Assembly (NCBI RefSeq): GCF_018780565.1
Contig: NZ_JADMJN010000002.1
Span: 62,001-126,000 of the forward strand
Source of the DNA: Rhodoferax sp.
GTDB taxonomy: Bacteria; Pseudomonadota; Gammaproteobacteria; Burkholderiales; Burkholderiaceae_C
Reading direction: 5' to 3'
Length of the DNA: 64,000 nt
Shown here: positions 61,000 through 64,000 of the stretch, in pieces
Layout: each line of letters opens with the position of its first letter
Position numbering within the stretch: position 1 is the stretch's first letter
Position numbers and translations under genes: made by a program
Notes under the pieces: generated by a model
The model's database searches: none
Told to the model about the DNA's origin: nothing
What the model saw: the letters and a program-made list of their open reading frames with translations, nothing else

Positions 61000-63900
61000 A
61001 TGAACTTTCGCATCTTTCAACCAAGGTCGCTCAAGACAAAAATTACCTTTTTCACGCTGGCCGTGTTTTTGATCAGCATCTGGTCGCTTGCACTTTACGT
61101 GAGCAAAGTGTTGCGGGACGACATGCAGCGTTTGCTGGGCGAGCAGCAGTTCTCGATTGCATCCATATTGGCCGCCGAGGTGGATCAACAGCTCAGTGAC
61201 CGATTGAGCGCGCTGGAAAGCGTCGCTGCAAACATCACCCCCGAGATGCTCGGCAACCCCTCAGCCATGCAGGCGCTGCTGGAGCAACGCCCGGTTCTTC
61301 AGGGGCTGTTCAACGCGGGCACATTCACCACCGGGCTGGATGGCATTGCAACGGGGTCTGTGCCCCTGGCCGCAGGCCGGTTCGGCGTCAATTACAGTGA
61401 CCGGGATTACATACAGGCGGCACTGCAGCAGGGCAAATCCACGATTGGCAAACCGGTCAAGAGCAAAGTGTTCGACAGCGTGGTGTTCGCCTTCGGGGTC
61501 CCCATTCGCGATGGGCAGGGGCGCACCATGGGTGCCCTGGCCGGGGTTGTTGACTTGGCCAAGCCCAACTTTCTGGACCGCATCGCGCAGGGTCGTTACG
61601 GGCAATCAGGCATTTATCTGGTAGCGGCGCCGCAGCATGGTGTGTTTGTCACCTCCTCCGACAAGAGCCGTATCCTGCGGCCCCTGCCTGCGCCGGGAGC
61701 CAATCCCCTGCACGACAAGTATGCAAATGGCTTTGAAGGCTATGGCTCGCTGGTGAATTTCCGCGGCGAAGAGGAGCTGACCGCAGCGAAAGGCATTCCC
61801 GTGGCAGGGTGGTTCATGGGTGTTGCGCTGCCCGCCAAGGAAGCCTTTGCGCCGATTCGGACCGTGGAGCAGCGCATGCTCCTGGCGGCACTTCTCCTCA
61901 CGGTTCTGGCGGGCGGGTTGACCTGGTGGATGCTCAAACGCCAGTTCTCCCCGATGCTGGTCGCCGCCAAAGCCCTGCTGGAGATTTCCGGCACCAGCCG
62001 GTCTGTGCAACCCCTGCCCGTGACCAGCGACGATGAAATTGGTGAACTGATCGGCGGGTTCAATCGCCTGCAGGAAACTGCCGTGCAACGCGAGGCCCTG
62101 CTTAGGCAGATCCTGGATACCTCCAGCGTGGCCATTTTTCTGGTCAGCATGGAGGGACGCATCACACAGGCCAACTTGCGCATGGCCGAGATGTTTGGCT
62201 GGAACCCCGACAGCCTGGAAGGGCAGGAGTATGTGGCGCTGGTGCATCCCCGGGAGCGCGAGATTGGCAGAGAAAAAATGCTCGCCCTGCTGGGAAGTGA
62301 CATTGCCTCCGTGGATCTGGATCGTCTCTATTGGCGCGCGGATCAATCGGAGTTCTGGGGCCATCTGACGGGCAAGAGTTTTTACGACGTCAATGGCAAG
62401 AAGCTGGGGCTGATTGGTGTCATTGCCGATATCACCGAGCGAAGAAACGCCGATGAAAAATTGCGTGAAAGCGAACGCAAGCTTTTTGAAATCCTGGAAA
62501 ACGTCGACGCCTACATTTACCTCAAGGACATGGAGGGACGTTACCTTTTTGCCAACCGGCCCGTTCGCACATTGTTTGGTGCTTCCATGGAGCAGGTGGT
62601 GGGCCAGAGCGATGAAAAATTCTTCGATACCAAGACCGCCCTCCAGATTCGCCATAACGACCGGCAGGTTCTGGACAAGGGTGAAACGCTGAGAACGGAG
62701 GAAACCAATGTCAATCTGAAGAGCGGAGGCTCTTCAACCTACTTGAGTGTCAAACTGCCGCTGCGCAATACCGCAGGGGAAATATACGCGCTATGCGGGA
62801 TCTCCACTGACATCACCACGATCAAGGACCATGAGAAGCAGCTGGAGTACTTTGCCCATTTCGACATGCTGACCAGCCTGCCCAACCGTGTGCTCCTCGC
62901 GGATCGGCTGCACCAGGCCATGGCGCAGGCCCATAGGCGTGGGCAGAGGCTGGCCGTGGCGTATCTCGATCTTGATGCGTTCAAGGCCGTCAATGACAGT
63001 CACGGGCATGAAGCCGGGGATCAGTTGCTGATCAGCGTGTCGGAACACATGAAGCAGGCATTGCGCGAGGGAGATACGCTGGCGCGCATTGGCGGCGACG
63101 AGTTCGTGGCCGTGCTGGTTGACCTGCATGACAATGCCGCGGGCGATGCCATGCTCAGCCGCCTGCTTGCGGCTGCGGCCCAGCCTGTGCCGTTCGGGAA
63201 TCATGTGCTCCAGGTGTCGGCCAGTCTGGGCGTCACCTATTATCCGCAGGCCGATGAGGTCGATGCCGACCAGCTCATGCGCCAGGCGGATCAGGCCATG
63301 TACCAGGCCAAGGTGGCGGGAAAGAACCGGTGCCACGTGTTTGATGCGGTGCAGGATCTCAGCGTGCGTGGACACCATGAAAGTGTCGAGCGCATCCGCA
63401 CGGCGCTGACTCAGCGCGAATTTGTGCTTTATTTCCAGCCCAAGGTCAATTTGCGGACCGGGGCGGTCATCGGTGCCGAGGCCTTGATTCGCTGGCAGCA
63501 TCCGCAAAGAGGCCTGTTGTCACCGGCTCTGTTTCTGCCACTCATCGAAGATCATCCGCTGGCCGTTGACCTTGGCGAATGGGTGATCGATTCGGCCTTG
63601 ACGCACATGGCGCATTGGCACGAACAGGGGTTGGTCATTCCGGCCAGCGTCAACATTGGCGCGCGCCAGCTGCAGCAAGTGGATTTCGCCGAGCGCCTGA
63701 GCGTCATACTCGCCAGGCATCCCCATGTCCGGCCGGACAACCTGGAGCTGGAGGTGCTGGAAACCAGCGCGCTGCAAGACCTGGCGCACGTGTCCCGGCT
63801 TATCGAGTCCTGCCGGCAGATCGGGGTGATGTTTGCCCTGGACGACTTTGGCACCGGTTATTCCTCCCTGACCTACCTGAAGCGTTTGCAGGTGTTTCAG

Positions 63901-64000
63901 CTCAAGATTGACCAAAGCTTTGTGCGCGACATGCTGGAGGATCCCGATGACCTCGCCATTCTGGAGGGTGTGATCGGTCTGGCCGCGGCGTTTCGCCGCC
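61000..64000 (+). CDS. dCache-HAMP-PAS-PAS-GGDEF-EAL c-di-GMP enzyme (3' end beyond window)
   Basis: Open from ATG 61000 to the window edge, 1000 codons. Membrane segment about 16-38, periplasmic double Cache (about 40-285), second membrane segment about 290-312, HAMP (about 313-365), PAS (about 370-480), PAS (about 490-605), GGDEF (about 615-775) and EAL (from about 790, incomplete). The cyclase loop reads ARIGGDEFVAV with an RxxD inhibitory site (REGD); the EAL domain has EALIRW, NIGARQL, EVLETS, DDFGTGYSSL and the Lys of LKIDQSFV. Both activities look possible; the end with the IAEGVE motif is not visible. The first 300 residues are paralogous to the kinases at 21997 and 49605. No clear ribosome site precedes the ATG. 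Confidence 0.93.
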   Translation, partial: MNFRIFQPRSLKTKITFFTLAVFLISIWSLALYVSKVLRDDMQRLLGEQQFSIASILAAEVDQQLSDRLSALESVAANITPEMLGNPSAMQALLEQRPVLQGLFNAGTFTTGLDGIATGSVPLAAGRFGVNYSDRDYIQAALQQGKSTIGKPVKSKVFDSVVFAFGVPIRDGQGRTMGALAGVVDLAKPNFLDRIAQGRYGQSGIYLVAAPQHGVFVTSSDKSRILRPLPAPGANPLHDKYANGFEGYGSLVNFRGEEELTAAKGIPVAGWFMGVALPAKEAFAPIRTVEQRMLLAALLLTVLAGGLTWWMLKRQFSPMLVAAKALLEISGTSRSVQPLPVTSDDEIGELIGGFNRLQETAVQREALLRQILDTSSVAIFLVSMEGRITQANLRMAEMFGWNPDSLEGQEYVALVHPREREIGREKMLALLGSDIASVDLDRLYWRADQSEFWGHLTGKSFYDVNGKKLGLIGVIADITERRNADEKLRESERKLFEILENVDAYIYLKDMEGRYLFANRPVRTLFGASMEQVVGQSDEKFFDTKTALQIRHNDRQVLDKGETLRTEETNVNLKSGGSSTYLSVKLPLRNTAGEIYALCGISTDITTIKDHEKQLEYFAHFDMLTSLPNRVLLADRLHQAMAQAHRRGQRLAVAYLDLDAFKAVNDSHGHEAGDQLLISVSEHMKQALREGDTLARIGGDEFVAVLVDLHDNAAGDAMLSRLLAAAAQPVPFGNHVLQVSASLGVTYYPQADEVDADQLMRQADQAMYQAKVAGKNRCHVFDAVQDLSVRGHHESVERIRTALTQREFVLYFQPKVNLRTGAVIGAEALIRWQHPQRGLLSPALFLPLIEDHPLAVDLGEWVIDSALTHMAHWHEQGLVIPASVNIGARQLQQVDFAERLSVILARHPHVRPDNLELEVLETSALQDLAHVSRLIESCRQIGVMFALDDFGTGYSSLTYLKRLQVFQLKIDQSFVRDMLEDPDDLAILEGVIGLAAAFRR

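Overview
The window is GC-rich chromosomal DNA from a betaproteobacterium, most likely a member of the Comamonadaceae close to Rhodoferax, Polaromonas or Albidiferax. The reasons are the metX-metW pair behind a SAM-II-like riboswitch, an oxygen-independent ubiquinone operon (ubiU, ubiV, ubiT with ubiX and ubiD), the short GCTAT-N7-ATAGC palindromes scattered between and inside genes, and the very large number of PAS, GGDEF/EAL and chemoreceptor proteins. I see no rRNA, tRNA, CRISPR array, insertion sequence or phage gene. No gap without a gene is longer than about 300 bases.

Layout. (1) 1-2.9 kb: the end of a Crp/Fnr regulator, a divergent GroEL without GroES, and a divergently transcribed Hsp20. 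(2) 3.0-11.5 kb, rightward: a PAS hybrid kinase with a stand-alone receiver, a CheB-CheR-PAS-histidine kinase fusion broken by a one-base frameshift with its LuxR-type response regulator, and a PAS-GGDEF diguanylate cyclase. (3) 11.5-16.6 kb: promoter, SAM-II-like riboswitch, terminator and metX-metW; a transglutaminase-like protein; a ChrA chromate transporter; a Hyi-type isomerase. (4) 16.6-22 kb: a chemoreceptor with an unusual C-terminal Cache domain, a three-gene TRAP transporter (leftward) and a monoacylglycerol-lipase-like hydrolase. (5) 22-41 kb: a 19-kb signalling island with every gene leftward, holding histidine kinases, five receivers or response regulators besides an HD-GYP regulator, two chemoreceptors and a GGDEF-EAL protein. 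It contains a decayed kinase pseudogene and a 90-bp duplicated upstream region in front of two of its operons. (6) 41-47.5 kb: an MFS transporter, then the rightward operon DUF2249-ubiU-ubiV-ubiT-DGC-ubiX-ubiD. (7) 47.5-53 kb: a Cache chemoreceptor, a second kinase that has lost its ATPase domain but keeps a receiver beside it, and an acyl-CoA dehydrogenase. (8) 53-60.9 kb: an eight-gene leftward operon for membrane fatty-acid modification (FAD oxidoreductase, DUF1365, Cfa, chalcone-isomerase-like, MFS, DUF3833 lipoprotein, SDR, SnoaL-like) with a divergent TetR regulator. (9) 61-64 kb: a dCache-PAS-GGDEF-EAL protein running off the window end.

Taken together, the signalling genes suggest a motile, facultatively anaerobic freshwater or sediment bacterium that integrates many inputs into chemotaxis, two-component phosphorelay and c-di-GMP. 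The ubiquinone operon fits growth without oxygen. The cfa operon resembles light or oxidative-stress membrane-lipid operons of other proteobacteria, here with a TetR gene where ChrR/RpoE or LitR might be expected. All functions are assigned from sequence motifs recognised by eye; no database search was run.
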